This document shows positions 63,848-64,000 of a stretch of DNA of 64,000 bases, piece after piece; position 1 is the first letter of the stretch, and every line of letters starts with the position of its first letter. The notes beneath the pieces were generated by a model. The model made no database searches. It worked only from the letters and a program-made list of their open reading frames with translations, and had not been told where the DNA came from. Position numbers and translations under genes: made by a program. Origin of the DNA: Nitrospirota bacterium (GTDB lineage: Bacteria > Nitrospirota > JACRHL01); assembly GCA_016212085.1 (NCBI GenBank), contig JACRHL010000016.1:62001-126000 (forward strand), in the 5' to 3' direction.

Positions 63848-64000
63848 TGCCGGAACCGCCGCTCCACGTCCTGTTCCTGTGTACCGAGAACGCCTGCCGC
63901 AGCCAGATGGCCGAGGCCTGGATGCGCCACCTGAGCGGCGGCCGCGTGCGCGCCTCCAGCGCCGGCGTGCGGCCCGGCGCGTTGCACCCCATGACCGTGC
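63847..64000 (+). CDS. arsenate reductase / low-molecular-weight protein phosphatase, N-terminal part
   Basis: The 51 residues before the window ends read MPEPPLHVLFLCTENACRSQ and then MAEAWMRHLSGGRVRASSAGVRPG. The CX5R loop CTENACRS with QMAEA is that of thioredoxin-linked arsenate reductases (ArsC) related to LMW tyrosine phosphatases. It starts in the last base of the upstream stop (TGATG), so it is coupled to the flavin reductase-like gene. Full length and the extra resolving cysteines lie beyond the window, so arsenate reductase is probable but unproven. Confidence 0.75.
   Translation, partial: MPEPPLHVLFLCTENACRSQMAEAWMRHLSGGRVRASSAGVRPGALHPMTV

Overview
The window is a dense, high-GC stretch (sampled coding lines are near 70% G+C) of a bacterial chromosome, almost certainly from a proteobacterium. 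It holds the replication-origin neighbourhood: dnaA, dnaN, gyrB and gyrA in a row, a candidate oriC with several DnaA-box-like 9-mers, and parA/parB with two identical parS sites about 18 kb away. Aerobic metabolism is implied by oxygen-dependent HemF and BluB; a complete RNF complex couples ferredoxin and NAD to an ion gradient. The ilvBHC-psd-pssA and rpiB-glyA-nrdR blocks and the rnfCDGEAB gene order recall deltaproteobacterial or deep-branching proteobacterial genomes rather than enteric ones, but I cannot name a genus.

Layout. 1-5.7 kb: end of leuB, asd, a NifS-type cysteine desulfurase, bluB, a strikingly AT-richer DCD-family nucleotide deaminase gene, and queA. 5.7-9.6 kb (minus): a GAF-GGDEF diguanylate cyclase and a znuABC-like metal importer. 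9.6-12.2 kb: a 31-residue bS22-like ribosomal protein, a lipoprotein, a small zinc-ribbon protein, a prohibitin-family protein and a gene-free stretch with strong hairpins. 12.2-20.5 kb (minus): pyrE, a polyprenyl diphosphate synthase, uvrB-mutY-SDR-DUF4149-argB in overlapping order, and hslU with no hslV beside it.

20.6-29.6 kb is the most accessory-looking part: lipoprotein, a frame-broken sulfotransferase remnant, a TPR/fucosyltransferase-like fusion, a multi-pass membrane protein, a sulfotransferase-like protein, tRNA-Glu and tRNA-Gln with promoter and terminator, an arsR-arsM pair and two GT2 glycosyltransferases. 29.6-33.6 kb (minus): an EAL-HDOD protein, hemF, a TPR protein and a chorismate-lyase-like protein joined by overlaps to gyrA. 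33.5-41.2 kb is gyrA, gyrB, dnaN, dnaA (no recF), followed by the putative oriC.

41.7-54.9 kb (plus): rplI, ilvB-ilvH-ilvC-psd-pssA, rpiB-glyA-nrdR, then rnfCDGEAB with an RnfB predicted to carry seven 4Fe-4S clusters. 54.9-59.4 kb (minus): nagZ, thiD, a tandem universal stress protein, parB and parA; two parS sites follow. 59.6-64 kb: an SGNH-hydrolase-like protein, an SDR, an unknown membrane-anchored protein, a flavin reductase-like protein and the start of an arsenate-reductase-type phosphatase.

No CRISPR array, insertion sequence, phage gene or rRNA was seen. I did not find a clearly new multi-gene system. The best leads are the transferred DCD gene that replaces the end of bluB, the sulfotransferase/fucosyltransferase cluster with its decaying fragment, the apparently leaderless arsR with an operator over its start, the bS22-like gene, and hslU without hslV.
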